A stretch of 64,000 bases of DNA from Westiellopsis prolifica IICB1 (GCF_004323185.1 NZ_NAPS01000002.1:1884408-1948407); one strand, 5' to 3'. Positions 28,231-36,600 are shown, numbered from the stretch's first letter. Numbers and translations are program-made. Notes: generated by a model from the letters alone, not told the origin.

Positions 28231-28449
28231 TCAGTCTGAATCAAGAGCATTTTTGATCTTAATCTCGATCGCAGCAACAACTCGTCGATGATCATTTTGT
28301 GCTTGCAATAAAAGATTGGCCTTATTCTCAATTAATTTACTCTTTTGCCAGCATTGCTCCTCATTTAATTGTATTGCTAGATTTTGTAACACCTGAATCA
28401 TAGCTGTATTATGTTCCTGAACACGCTGGTCTAAAAATTGGTGTTTCAT
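28231..28449 (-). CDS. small helical protein of unknown function
   Basis: The 72-residue product is almost entirely predicted helix (RVQEHNTAMIQVLQNLAIQL, then KSKLIENKANLLLQAQNDHR), with one cysteine and no membrane segment. No Shine-Dalgarno precedes the ATG, and the gene is convergent with the coiled-coil gene at 27254-28108. The amino acid composition looks like a real protein, but the evidence is modest. Confidence 0.45.
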   Translation of the reverse strand: MKHQFLDQRVQEHNTAMIQVLQNLAIQLNEEQCWQKSKLIENKANLLLQAQNDHRRVVAAIEIKIKNALDSD

Positions 28450-28787
28450 GGCAAGTTAAATTTCGCACATTACATTATTCTCTGGTTAAGCATGAAACCA
28501 GGAATATTAAGATTAAGAATTTAAAACTTACCAACCAACACATACTCAAAAAAAACCTCGGCGATTAACCGAGGAAGTTAGGAGAGATATATATCTTGAT
28601 GGGAGATACCTATACCAAAATCAAAAACTTTTAGTTATATTTGTTTTTGTATATAAAGAAATATAACAATCTTGTTACAACATGTCAATATGACTTGACA
28701 TTAAAAAGCTAATACCAGTTATTTATTTTCCTGGATGCTGTAGCAAGATTAAAATCAAGATGAAGAAACATTTCGTAGCTCAAGGAC
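28450..28787. other. 338-bp gap upstream of bchH
   Basis: Contains the minus-strand terminator-like hairpin at 28548-28574 and otherwise AT-rich DNA that should hold the bchH promoter. No reading frame is credible. Confidence 0.4.
28548..28574 (-). terminator. rho-independent terminator on the minus strand
   Basis: Read on the minus strand, cctcgg (28574-28569) pairs with ccgagg (28561-28556) over a 7-nt loop and is followed by eight T residues (28555-28548). This is a textbook terminator, yet no minus-strand gene precedes it before bchH (plus strand) starts at 28788. Confidence 0.65.
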
Positions 28788-31700
28788 ATGAAACGCATCG
28801 TCTTGGTAGCAGGGTTTGAATCTTTCAACGCCGACTTGTATCGCAAAGCGGCTTATCTGGCGATCGCTAGTTGTCCAGAGTTGGATATTAGAGTTTTTAG
28901 CGATCGCGACATTACCAGTAAGCGCCAAGAAGTAGAAGCAGCACTGAGTGGTGCTGACGTATTTTTTGGTAGCTTGCTGTTTGATTACGATCAGGTGTTG
29001 TGGTTGCGATCGCGCATTGCGAATATTCCCATCCGCCTTGTCTTTGAGTCTGCATTGGAATTGATGAGTTTTACTCAGTTGGGTGCGTTTGCGATTGGTG
29101 ACAAACCCAAAGGTATGCCCAAACCTGTAAAATTTATCCTCGATAAATTCAGTCAAGGACGAGAAGAAGATAAATTAGCAGGTTACATCAGCTTCTTAAA
29201 AATCGGCCCGAAGCTGTTAAAATTCGTGCCAGTACAAAAAGTCCAAGATTTACGCAACTGGCTAATTATCTATGGTTACTGGAACGCAGGTGGGCCGGAA
29301 AACGTCGCAGCTTTATTTTGGACATTAGCAGAAAAATACTTGGGGTTAAAAGTTGGTGACATTCCCCCACCCATCGAAACCCCGAACATGGGATTGCTTC
29401 ACCCCGATTATCAGGGATATTTTGAATCACCGCGTGAGTATTTGGAGTGGTATTGCAAATCTTATAGAGACGCGCCATGGCGCGTCTCTACAAAACCAGT
29501 AGTCGGAATTCTGCTTTATCGCAAGCATGTAATCACCAAACAACCCTACATTAATCAACTCATTCGCCGTTTTGATGCAGCTGGATTAATTCCTTTACCT
29601 ATATTTATCAACGGTGTGGAAGGACATGTTGCGGTTCGTGATTGGATGACAAGTGATTACGAAATTCAGCAACGCCAGCAGGGTAACATCGAAACTCCAT
29701 CTTTATCTGAAGAAGCAGTAAAAGTAGATGCGATCGTCTCGACGATTGGTTTTCCTTTGGTGGGTGGCCCTGCGGGTTCGATGGAAGCAGGACGCCAAGT
29801 AGAGGTAGCAAAACGCATTCTCAATGCTAAGAATGTTCCGTATATAGTTGCTGCACCTCTTTTAATTCAAGATATTTATTCTTGGACACGCCAAGGTATA
29901 GGAGGTCTACAAAGTGTAGTTTTATACGCTTTGCCAGAATTAGATGGAGCGATCGACGTTGTTCCTCTTGGCGGTTTGGTGGGAGAAAATATCTATTTGG
30001 TTCCCGAACGAGTACAACGTTTAATTGGCAGAATCAAAAACTGGATTCATCTGCGACAAACTTCAGCATCTGCCAGAAAAATTGCCATTATTCTGTATGG
30101 ATTTCCGCCCGGTTACGGTGCAGTAGGAACTGCTGCATTGTTGAATGTACCTCGTAGTCTTCTGAAATTTCTAGAAGCACTTCAAGACCAAGGTTACAAC
30201 GTCGGAAATTTGCCAGTTGATGGAGAAGAGTTAATTCAGCAAGTCAAAGAAGCGGATGAAGCTTTTGATGAGATGGAGAGAGATAGACGCGGTGATGGGA
30301 ATAGAGAAACTTTCCCCGCGTCCCCGCGTCAGAATGTCCCCGCCTCTGTTAATGCTAAAACTCTGGAAAAATGGTTGGGATATCTCCGCACTTCCCGGAT
30401 AGAAAAGCAATGGAAATCTCTTACGGGTACTGGGATTAAAACCTATGGGGATGAATTCCATATTGGCGGTGTGCAATTAGGAAATATTTGGATTGGTGTC
30501 CAACCACCCTTGGGAATACAAGGTGATCCGATGCGGTTAATGTTTGAGCGAGATTTAACACCTCATCCTCAGTATGCTGCTTTCTATAAATGGTTGCAAA
30601 ATGATTTCCAGGCTGATGCTGTAGTTCATTTTGGAATGCATGGTACGGTGGAATGGTTGCCTGGTTCACCTTTGGGTAATACGGGTTATTCTTGGTCAGA
30701 TATTTTGCTAGGAGATTTGCCCAATCTATATATATATGCAGCAAATAACCCTTCAGAATCGATTTTGGCGAAGCGTCGTGGTTATGGGGTGTTAATTTCT
30801 CACAATGTACCGCCCTATGGTCGTGCGGGTTTGTATAAAGAATTGGTGATTTTACGGGATTTAATCGCGGAATATCGTGAAGATCCACAGAAGAATTATG
30901 CTCTCAAGGAAGGGATTTGTAAAAAGGTTGTTGATACTGGTTTAGATGCAGATTGTCCGTTTGAGGATGCGAAGCGTTTGGGAATTCCTTTTACGCCAGA
31001 GAATGTGCGGATGTTTAGCGCTCATGCTTTTAATGATTATTTGGTGAAGTTGTACGAGTATTTGCAAGTTTTGGAGAGTAGGTTGTTTTCTTCTGGGTTG
31101 CATACTTTGGGGGAAGCGCCGGATGAGGAGGAGATGGGGGCGTATTTGGAGGCGTATTTTGGGAACGAACCGCCAAGGCGCCTTAGACGCGCAGCGGCTT
31201 CCCGTAGGGTAGGACGCCAAGAGGAGGAGTTACAGATTAGAGATTTATTAGAAAAAAGTACTGATGAGTTGACGAATCTTTTACGGGGTTTGAATGGGGA
31301 GTATATTCCGCCTGCGCCTGGTGGTGATTTGTTGCGGGATGGGCCTGGTGTGTTACCGACGGGAAGGAATATTCATGCTTTAGACCCTTATAGAATGCCA
31401 TCTGTGGCGGCGTATGAGAGGGGAAGGGAAATCGCTCAACAGATTATTGCCCAGCATTTGCAGGAACATGGTAAGTATCCGGAGACTGTGGCGGTGATGT
31501 TGTGGGGTTTGGATGCGATTAAAACTAAGGGTGAGTCTCTGGGGATTCTTTTGGAGTTGGTAGGAGCGGAACCTGTGAAGGAGGGGACGGGGCGAATTGT
31601 GCGTTATGAGTTAAAGGCTTTGGCGCAGGTTGGACATCCTCGGATTGATGTGTTGGGGAATTTGTCGGGGATTTTCCGCGATAGTTTTGTGAATGTGATT

Positions 31701-32534
31701 GAATTGTTGGATGATTTGTTTCAACGAGCGGCTGAGGTTGAGGAACCGGAAGACCAGAATTTTATTAGAAAACATGCTTTGGCTTTGAAAGCGCAGGGTG
31801 TGGAGAATGTATCGGCTAGGTTATTTTCTAATCCGGCGGGTGATTTTGGTTCAATGGTAAATGAGCGTGTGACTGATGGTAGTTGGGAATCTGGGGAGGA
31901 GTTGGGAAATACTTGGCAAAGTCGCAATGTGTTTAGTTATGGTAGACAAGACCGGGGTCAAGCAAGACCGGAAGTGTTAACACAGTTGTTAAAAACGAGC
32001 GATCGCATTGTGCAGGAAATTGATTCGGTAGAATATGGTTTAACCGATATTCAGGAATATTATGCCAATACGGGCGGCTTGAAAAAGGCAGCTGAAAAAA
32101 TTGGTGGGAAGAAAGTAACTGCTAGTTTTGTAGAAAGTTTCTCGAAAGATACCACACCCCGCAAGCTGGATGATTTGTTACGGATGGAGTATCGCACGAA
32201 GTTGCTAAACCCCAAATGGGCGGAAGCGATGGTCAATCAAGGTTCTGGTGGTGCTTTTGAAGTTTCTCAACGGATGACGGCATTAATTGGTTGGGGCGGT
32301 ACTACAGATTTTACTGACGATTGGGTATACGATCAGGCAGCAGATACTTATGCTTTAGACCCAGAAATGGCAGAAAAATTGCGAAAAGCCAACCCGGAAG
32401 CTTTTAAAAATATAGTGGGTAGGATGTTGGAAGCCCACGGACGAGGTTTTTGGCAAGCTGGTGAGGATAAGTTACAAAAGTTACGAGATTTGTATGAATT
32501 GACAGATGAAGAGTTAGAAGGAGTGACGGTTTAA
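28788..32534 (+). CDS. bchH: magnesium-chelatase H subunit, BchH/ChlH paralogue
   Basis: A CobN/BchH-family protein of 1248 residues. The family binds protoporphyrin IX and, with the ChlI and ChlD ATPases, inserts Mg2+ at the start of chlorophyll synthesis; CobN relatives insert cobalt. The N-terminus (MKRIVLVAGFESFNADLYRKA) is unlike the main cyanobacterial ChlH, which is about 1330 residues, so this is probably the second, BchH-like copy. Conserved stretches include FHIGGVQLGNIWIGVQPPLG, VVHFGMHGTVEWLPG (about 613-627) and MTALIGWGGTTDFTDDW near the C-terminus. Three in-frame segments (about residues 226-235, 495-520 and 793-812) look like inserted genomic repeats. The ATG has aagga just upstream. 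A hairpin follows at 32606. Confidence 0.88.
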   Translation: MKRIVLVAGFESFNADLYRKAAYLAIASCPELDIRVFSDRDITSKRQEVEAALSGADVFFGSLLFDYDQVLWLRSRIANIPIRLVFESALELMSFTQLGAFAIGDKPKGMPKPVKFILDKFSQGREEDKLAGYISFLKIGPKLLKFVPVQKVQDLRNWLIIYGYWNAGGPENVAALFWTLAEKYLGLKVGDIPPPIETPNMGLLHPDYQGYFESPREYLEWYCKSYRDAPWRVSTKPVVGILLYRKHVITKQPYINQLIRRFDAAGLIPLPIFINGVEGHVAVRDWMTSDYEIQQRQQGNIETPSLSEEAVKVDAIVSTIGFPLVGGPAGSMEAGRQVEVAKRILNAKNVPYIVAAPLLIQDIYSWTRQGIGGLQSVVLYALPELDGAIDVVPLGGLVGENIYLVPERVQRLIGRIKNWIHLRQTSASARKIAIILYGFPPGYGAVGTAALLNVPRSLLKFLEALQDQGYNVGNLPVDGEELIQQVKEADEAFDEMERDRRGDGNRETFPASPRQNVPASVNAKTLEKWLGYLRTSRIEKQWKSLTGTGIKTYGDEFHIGGVQLGNIWIGVQPPLGIQGDPMRLMFERDLTPHPQYAAFYKWLQNDFQADAVVHFGMHGTVEWLPGSPLGNTGYSWSDILLGDLPNLYIYAANNPSESILAKRRGYGVLISHNVPPYGRAGLYKELVILRDLIAEYREDPQKNYALKEGICKKVVDTGLDADCPFEDAKRLGIPFTPENVRMFSAHAFNDYLVKLYEYLQVLESRLFSSGLHTLGEAPDEEEMGAYLEAYFGNEPPRRLRRAAASRRVGRQEEELQIRDLLEKSTDELTNLLRGLNGEYIPPAPGGDLLRDGPGVLPTGRNIHALDPYRMPSVAAYERGREIAQQIIAQHLQEHGKYPETVAVMLWGLDAIKTKGESLGILLELVGAEPVKEGTGRIVRYELKALAQVGHPRIDVLGNLSGIFRDSFVNVIELLDDLFQRAAEVEEPEDQNFIRKHALALKAQGVENVSARLFSNPAGDFGSMVNERVTDGSWESGEELGNTWQSRNVFSYGRQDRGQARPEVLTQLLKTSDRIVQEIDSVEYGLTDIQEYYANTGGLKKAAEKIGGKKVTASFVESFSKDTTPRKLDDLLRMEYRTKLLNPKWAEAMVNQGSGGAFEVSQRMTALIGWGGTTDFTDDWVYDQAADTYALDPEMAEKLRKANPEAFKNIVGRMLEAHGRGFWQAGEDKLQKLRDLYELTDEELEGVTV
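29465..29490. repeat. gtagagac-family palindrome inside bchH
   Basis: A perfect 26-bp palindrome (tagagacgcgcca and its reverse complement) lies in frame within bchH, coding RDAPWRVST (about residues 227-235). Its outer stem matches the intergenic copies at 22990 and 33164. Confidence 0.8.
31168..31220. repeat. palindromic repeat segment inside bchH
   Basis: In-frame bases with cgccaaggcgcc, ttagacgcgcagcgg and gtagggtaggacgcc match the interior of the intergenic MITE at 25719-25836 block by block. They code PPRRLRRAAASRRVGRQ, a basic run unlike the surrounding chelatase sequence. Confidence 0.75.
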
Positions 32535-32605
32535 GTTCCAAAGTACTTGAGTAGAGGTGCTTGTTTATTGCATAGTAGTTAAACAATCATCTCTTGCACA
32601 GATAT

Positions 32606-32634
32606 AAAGGCGCTAAGAAATATCTAGCGCCTTT
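32606..32634 (+). terminator. terminator hairpin after bchH
   Basis: aaaggcgcta (32606-32615) pairs perfectly with tagcgccttt (32625-32634), followed by a short T-containing stretch (cttaaaatt). It lies 72 bp after the bchH stop and just before the next gene. Confidence 0.65.
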
Positions 32635-32664
32635 CTTAAAATTAATTGAGTTGAGTTGAAATCC

Positions 32665-33138
32665 ATGACATCTGAGCTATCAGCTATTCAATGGGTAATT
32701 GAGCGCAGCAAAATCATTGATATCATTGTAGGTATCGCAAATGCAATCGATGATAAAAACTGGCACAAACTCCGCAAATATTTAGCAGACGAGATTTATA
32801 TTGATTATTCGGAATCTCGAGGAGGATTGCCACAACAAATCAAGGCAGAAGCATTTGTACAACAGCGAGTAGAGGGACTGGCTGGGTTAAAGACTCTGCA
32901 TATCAGTACTAATCATGAGGTAGCAGTCAACAAGGACTATGCACAGTGTCGATCAGCGTATTGTATTTATCGATTTGACTCTACCTGTGAACCAGGGCAA
33001 GACCGACTTGATACAGCAGGAAATTACGAGCATCAGTTAATTAAAGTCGATGGAGAGTGGCGAGTTAGCGCGATTAAGCAAACTGTGGTGATTATAAGTG
33101 GTAATCGTCGAATACACAGAGGGCTGCGCGACTCATAA
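32665..33138 (+). CDS. SnoaL/NTF2-like protein
   Basis: The start is ATG 32665 (MTSELSAIQWV), preferred over the in-frame TTG at 32656; this gives 157 residues. The layout is the SnoaL-like NTF2 fold: an N-terminal helix, DIIVGIANAIDDKNWHKLRKYLADEIYIDYSE (about 20-51), a middle with two-stranded pieces, and a C-terminal VDGEWRVSAIKQTVVIISGN strand pair. Members are small ligand-binding or enzyme domains (hydrolases, isomerases) with very varied roles, so no function is assigned. It follows the bchH terminator and probably has its own promoter. Confidence 0.7.
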   Translation: MTSELSAIQWVIERSKIIDIIVGIANAIDDKNWHKLRKYLADEIYIDYSESRGGLPQQIKAEAFVQQRVEGLAGLKTLHISTNHEVAVNKDYAQCRSAYCIYRFDSTCEPGQDRLDTAGNYEHQLIKVDGEWRVSAIKQTVVIISGNRRIHRGLRDS

Positions 33139-33163
33139 TCGTGTTAAAAATGTACAAATTACT

Positions 33164-33192
33164 GTAGAGACGTTGCAGTGCAACGTCTCTAC
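33164..33192. repeat. dispersed palindrome, gtagagac family
   Basis: gtagagacgttgca (33164-33177) and its exact reverse complement (33179-33192) flank one central G. The outer stem is the same as in the palindromes at 22990, 29465 and 42042, but the inner bases differ, as expected for a hairpin repeat family. It could also end the SnoaL-like transcript. Confidence 0.7.
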
Positions 33193-33229
33193 ATGCCCAA
33201 AATGGTGAGGAAAAATCTATCTGGGTCTA

Positions 33230-33388
33230 TTAGTGGTCGATTTCTAAAACATATACTTGTTTTGACATACTTCCTTGTCCTAAAGTCCAAGGATTCCTTA
33301 ACGCTTCATTGGGTTGTGCTACCGAAATAGTCTTATCATCCCTCGACGTTCGTTTAAAGTCTCCCAATGCCTTATGGCGGCTATCCAA
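33230..33388 (-). CDS. small unrecognised protein or gene remnant (52 aa)
   Basis: A minus-strand frame from TTG 33388 reads MDSRHKALGDFKRTS..., ending SKQVYVLEIDH and stop at 33230. Its composition is protein-like (mixed charges, NPWTLGQGSM segment, amphipathic C-terminal strand) and not repeat-derived. The Shine-Dalgarno is weak and the start is TTG, so it may be the tail of a decayed gene. I do not recognise the family. Confidence 0.4.
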   Translation of the reverse strand: MDSRHKALGDFKRTSRDDKTISVAQPNEALRNPWTLGQGSMSKQVYVLEIDH

Positions 33389-33484
33389 ATTCTACCACAA
33401 TAGTCGAAAAGCCGTCCTTCTAGGATGGGGCTTGTATCCCATTATTTTCGGTCATCAATCCAAAATCTAATAATCCAAAATCGA

Positions 33485-34255
33485 ATGACAATAGCTGGAG
33501 TAAAAATCATATTAGTAGAACCAGCGGGCCCTTTGAATGTGGGGTCTGTAGCGCGGGTAATGAAAAACTTTGGACTAAATCAGCTGGTGTTGGTAAATCC
33601 CCAATGTGATCCTTGGGGAACAGAAGCTAGACAGATGGCGGTTCATGCCCAAGATATTTTAGATGCGGCTGTATTAGTTGAGACATTACCCGCTGCTTTG
33701 CAAGGATGTAAAAGAGCGATCGCCACAACTGGTGTTGTTCATGATTGGGATGCACCTCTAGAAAATCCCCAGACAGTATTACCCTGGTTATTAGAAGAGA
33801 TTGGGCAACCCGCAGCCTTGATTTTTGGTAGAGAAGACCGGGGGTTAAGTAATCAAGAATTAAATTATGCCCAGCGATTTATCCGTATTTCCACTAGTTA
33901 TAGTTATTCTTCGCTTAATTTAGCTACAGCTGTAGCAATTTGTTGTTATGAGTTGTCACTAAGTCACAACACAGGTAAAGAAGACAGGGGGGAATTCTCG
34001 GTGTCTCCCTCTCTCCACATCACCGACTCCGAAATTGCATCTATAGAAATTGTGGAAGGATACTATCAGCAATTAGAATCACTACTGCTGAAAATAGGTT
34101 ATTTACATCCTCATACAGCAGTTAGCCGTATGGAAAAGTTTCGCCAACTTTATAACCGCACTCAATTGCAAAAGCATGAGGTTGCTATGTTACGAGGAAT
34201 CTTGCGACAAGTAGAATGGGCGATCTCAAGTCACAAAAATCATGAAAAATTGTGA
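33485..34255 (+). CDS. trmJ: TrmJ-type tRNA 2'-O-methyltransferase (SPOUT)
   Basis: The start is ATG 33485 (MTIAGVKIILVEP), in line with family starts, rather than the upstream in-frame ATG 33425; the product has 256 residues. It is a SpoU/TrmH-superfamily enzyme: VEPAGPLNVGSVARVMKNFG (about 10-29) holds the N and R of motif 1, IFGREDRGLSNQEL (about 115-128) is motif 2, and SYSSLNLATAVAICCYEL (about 138-155) motif 3, which together make the SAM-binding trefoil knot. TrmJ methylates the ribose of tRNA position 32. Residues about 160-178 (HNTGKEDRGEFSVSPSLHI) are of low complexity and may be an inserted repeat. The C-terminal helical region matches TrmJ. Confidence 0.82.
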   Translation: MTIAGVKIILVEPAGPLNVGSVARVMKNFGLNQLVLVNPQCDPWGTEARQMAVHAQDILDAAVLVETLPAALQGCKRAIATTGVVHDWDAPLENPQTVLPWLLEEIGQPAALIFGREDRGLSNQELNYAQRFIRISTSYSYSSLNLATAVAICCYELSLSHNTGKEDRGEFSVSPSLHITDSEIASIEIVEGYYQQLESLLLKIGYLHPHTAVSRMEKFRQLYNRTQLQKHEVAMLRGILRQVEWAISSHKNHEKL

Positions 34256-34547
34256 CTTTTAGTTAGTAAATACGTAATTACCCCACAATTGGTAATTATG
34301 GCTTAAACTAAACACAAAAACATGACCAAAATGGAGGAAAATACACCAAGTTAGTATTTCCAAGGAAATTAGTGTCTATATATACTTACGTGTTAGCAAA
34401 ATTTGGGGGCAAATTTTGATTTGAAATCGACAGAAAAATCACCTCTGTCTTTCGTTGTAGCGATTAAAGATATACTTCGCTCGACTTAGTTAAACTTCCT
34501 TCACTAATTGCTAGATTATACACTTTACTATCACCATCATTTATTTT

Positions 34548-36173
34548 ATGGAAACCAGAACAAATTTACCCGGTTTCTCACGATCTCAGCCAGGGAACGG
34601 ACACCAAAAGCCTATCCGTAAAGTGCAGAAATTGGGAAAAAGTCCAGCCAAAGTATCTAGTCAACAACAACGTCCCCCTCAAACTGCGACAAAGCTGACA
34701 CGTGTCAAAGCTACTCCTAGTGCTACTCCTGTTGGTGTAGCGAAAAAGCGACCAGGTGTAGTAGTCTCAGCCGCTGTGAAACCTTTACCTGCAAAACCAG
34801 GACAAATTCCACCCTACAAGCCAAGTAATACTAAAGTAAAAACTGTACGATCGCGTAAGCAAGCATTACCAAAAAAAGTTAAAACATCGCGAAAAACAAG
34901 GTTAAAGCCAATGGCTAGGACCATGCTATACGCTTTGCGATTATTAATAGTTGGAATTGGGATTGGTGCGATCGTCGGAACTGTATTATCAGTCCTAGAC
35001 CCTGCTAATCAGATGACTACAACACAGACATCACCTGACAAGTCAGAACAAGCACAGATTCAAGCTGTCCCCACTCCTACACCAGCGGCTGTTTTATCTT
35101 TATCGCAGGAAATTACTTCCTTAAAAACTACTGTGCAAAGCTTGGCGTCTGCTAACCCAAATCTCACACCAGGAGTATTCGTAGTTGATTTAGAAAATGG
35201 TAGTTATGTAGATATCAATGCTTCTGCTAGTTTCCCCTCAGCCAGCACAATTAAAATCCCAATTTTAGTAGCTTTTTTCCAGGATGTTGATACAGGTAAA
35301 ATCCGCCTGGATGAAATGCTGACTATGGAAAAAGAAATGATGGTTGGTGGTTCTGGAGATATGCGGTATAAACCAGCCGGAACCCAATTTAAGGCGCTGG
35401 AAGTCGCGAATAAAATGATGACAATCAGCGATAATACAGCAACCAATATGTTAATAGCCCGGATGGGTGGTATTGAAGCTTTAAATCAGCGTTTTCGGAA
35501 TTGGGGTTTAAATACTACAGTCATTCGCAATCAATTACCTGACTTAGATGGGACAAATACAACTAGTCCCAAAGAGTTGGGAAATTTGATGGCGATGGTC
35601 AGTCAAGGTAACTTGTTGAATATGACATCACGCGATCGCATCCTGGGAATTATGCGTAATACTGTCAGAAACCAACTGTTACCAACAGGGTTAGGACAAG
35701 GTGCAACTATTGCCCACAAAACCGGTGACATTGGCACTATGTTAGCAGATGCTGGTCTGGTAGACCTTCCTACTGGCAAACGCTACATAGTTGCTGTCAT
35801 GGTAAAACGTCCTAATAACGATCCTAGTGCGGAAAAACTCATTGGTTCGATCTCAAAGGCTGCTTACCAACAATTTACCCAAACAACCCCCACCGTCCAA
35901 ACTCCTGCACCGACTCCTACACCAACTGCTGCACCTAGTATCACTCCCAACCCAACCCCGACTAATAGATCTCAGCCACAGGTGACGATTCCGACTGCGC
36001 CAATACCAACAATTACTCAACCTCCAACCAATTATCAGCCATACCCAGTGTTCACTCCGCCTTTACCTAACACTCTAGGTAGTCCTCTACCTCCAACAGG
36101 TTATCCGCAGTATCAACCACCAGTGATGAATCAGCCGCCGTATTATTATACTTACCCCTCTTATCAAAGGTAA
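34548..36173 (+). CDS. serine hydrolase with class A beta-lactamase fold
   Basis: A 541-residue protein: a basic, Pro/Lys-rich N-terminus (about 1-125), one membrane span (about 127-150, LRLLIVGIGIGAIVGTVLSVL), a linker, the hydrolase domain (about 180-450), and a Pro/Thr-rich tail ending in Tyr/Pro repeats. Catalytic motifs are in order: S233-T-I-K236 (SxxK), S294-D-N296 (SDN) and K391-T-G. The long cytoplasmic basic segment and the tail are unlike true secreted beta-lactamases, so it may act on peptidoglycan or penicilloyl-like substrates at the membrane; resistance activity is not implied. It ends 6 bp before psb28-2. Confidence 0.85.
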   Translation: METRTNLPGFSRSQPGNGHQKPIRKVQKLGKSPAKVSSQQQRPPQTATKLTRVKATPSATPVGVAKKRPGVVVSAAVKPLPAKPGQIPPYKPSNTKVKTVRSRKQALPKKVKTSRKTRLKPMARTMLYALRLLIVGIGIGAIVGTVLSVLDPANQMTTTQTSPDKSEQAQIQAVPTPTPAAVLSLSQEITSLKTTVQSLASANPNLTPGVFVVDLENGSYVDINASASFPSASTIKIPILVAFFQDVDTGKIRLDEMLTMEKEMMVGGSGDMRYKPAGTQFKALEVANKMMTISDNTATNMLIARMGGIEALNQRFRNWGLNTTVIRNQLPDLDGTNTTSPKELGNLMAMVSQGNLLNMTSRDRILGIMRNTVRNQLLPTGLGQGATIAHKTGDIGTMLADAGLVDLPTGKRYIVAVMVKRPNNDPSAEKLIGSISKAAYQQFTQTTPTVQTPAPTPTPTAAPSITPNPTPTNRSQPQVTIPTAPIPTITQPPTNYQPYPVFTPPLPNTLGSPLPPTGYPQYQPPVMNQPPYYYTYPSYQR

Positions 36174-36179
36174 TTGGTC

Positions 36180-36560
36180 ATGGCATCTACTATACCGACG
36201 ATTCAATTTTTTAATGGTGTTTATGAAGAATTAGGTAACGTTAGCTTGCGACGTGGTCGTTCTGGTAAACGCATTATTTTGATGATCTTTAACCAGTTGA
36301 AAGCCTTAGAGGGATTCAATAGCTTCACAAAACAACCCTTAAACTCTATGCTACTAAGCGACGAAGAAGGCGAAATCAAGATCACACCTTCGTCTGTACA
36401 ATTTATTTTTGGTGGTGCAGAGGGGGACGAGTTGCAGAGAGTAGAATGCAAACTGGAAATTGAACAAGACGACCATTGGGAAAGATTTTTGAGATTTATG
36501 CATCGTTATGCTGAGGTAAATGGTATGGCCTATGGTGAATCCCCACTCACTGAAACTTAG
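36180..36560 (+). CDS. psb28-2: Psb28-family photosystem II assembly factor (Psb28-2 type)
   Basis: ATG 36180 (MASTIPTIQFFNGVYEE) gives 126 residues. The start PTIQFFNGV and the ending WERFLRFMHRYAEVNGMAYGES are the Psb28 hallmarks, with the DEEGEI block in the middle (about 62-67). Psb28 proteins bind the CP47 side of photosystem II assembly intermediates on the thylakoid membrane. The sequence between these hallmarks departs from the classic Psb28, so the second form (Psb28-2) is more likely. Only 6 bp separate it from the upstream hydrolase gene, so both are probably on one transcript. A stem gaaagagg/cctctttc follows the stop. Confidence 0.85.
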   Translation: MASTIPTIQFFNGVYEELGNVSLRRGRSGKRIILMIFNQLKALEGFNSFTKQPLNSMLLSDEEGEIKITPSSVQFIFGGAEGDELQRVECKLEIEQDDHWERFLRFMHRYAEVNGMAYGESPLTET

Positions 36561-36566
36561 CAAAAA

Positions 36567-36600
36567 TGAAAGAGGTTTTTTCTCTTACACCCTTACACCC
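36567..36600 (+). terminator. possible terminator after psb28-2
   Basis: gaaagagg (36567-36574) can pair with cctctttc around 36598, with T-rich sequence in the loop and again shortly downstream (gggttttttg). The long loop makes it a weak call. Confidence 0.3.

Larger units (their letters stand above)
33139..33484. other. 346-bp gap with a palindrome and a small minus-strand frame
   Basis: Holds the gtagagac-family palindrome at 33164-33192 and the 52-residue minus-strand frame at 33230-33388, both listed separately. The segment just before 33485 has the ccaaaatct-type short repeats seen elsewhere. Confidence 0.5.

Noticed and set aside
28755-29156. 133-residue minus-strand frame over the start of bchH
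   Set aside because: It is a shadow of the well-supported plus-strand gene, with no protein-family features.
34548-36173. Antibiotic-resistance beta-lactamase
   Set aside because: It has the fold and motifs, but also a long basic cytoplasmic segment, a membrane anchor and a Pro-rich tail unlike secreted resistance enzymes; context is housekeeping.
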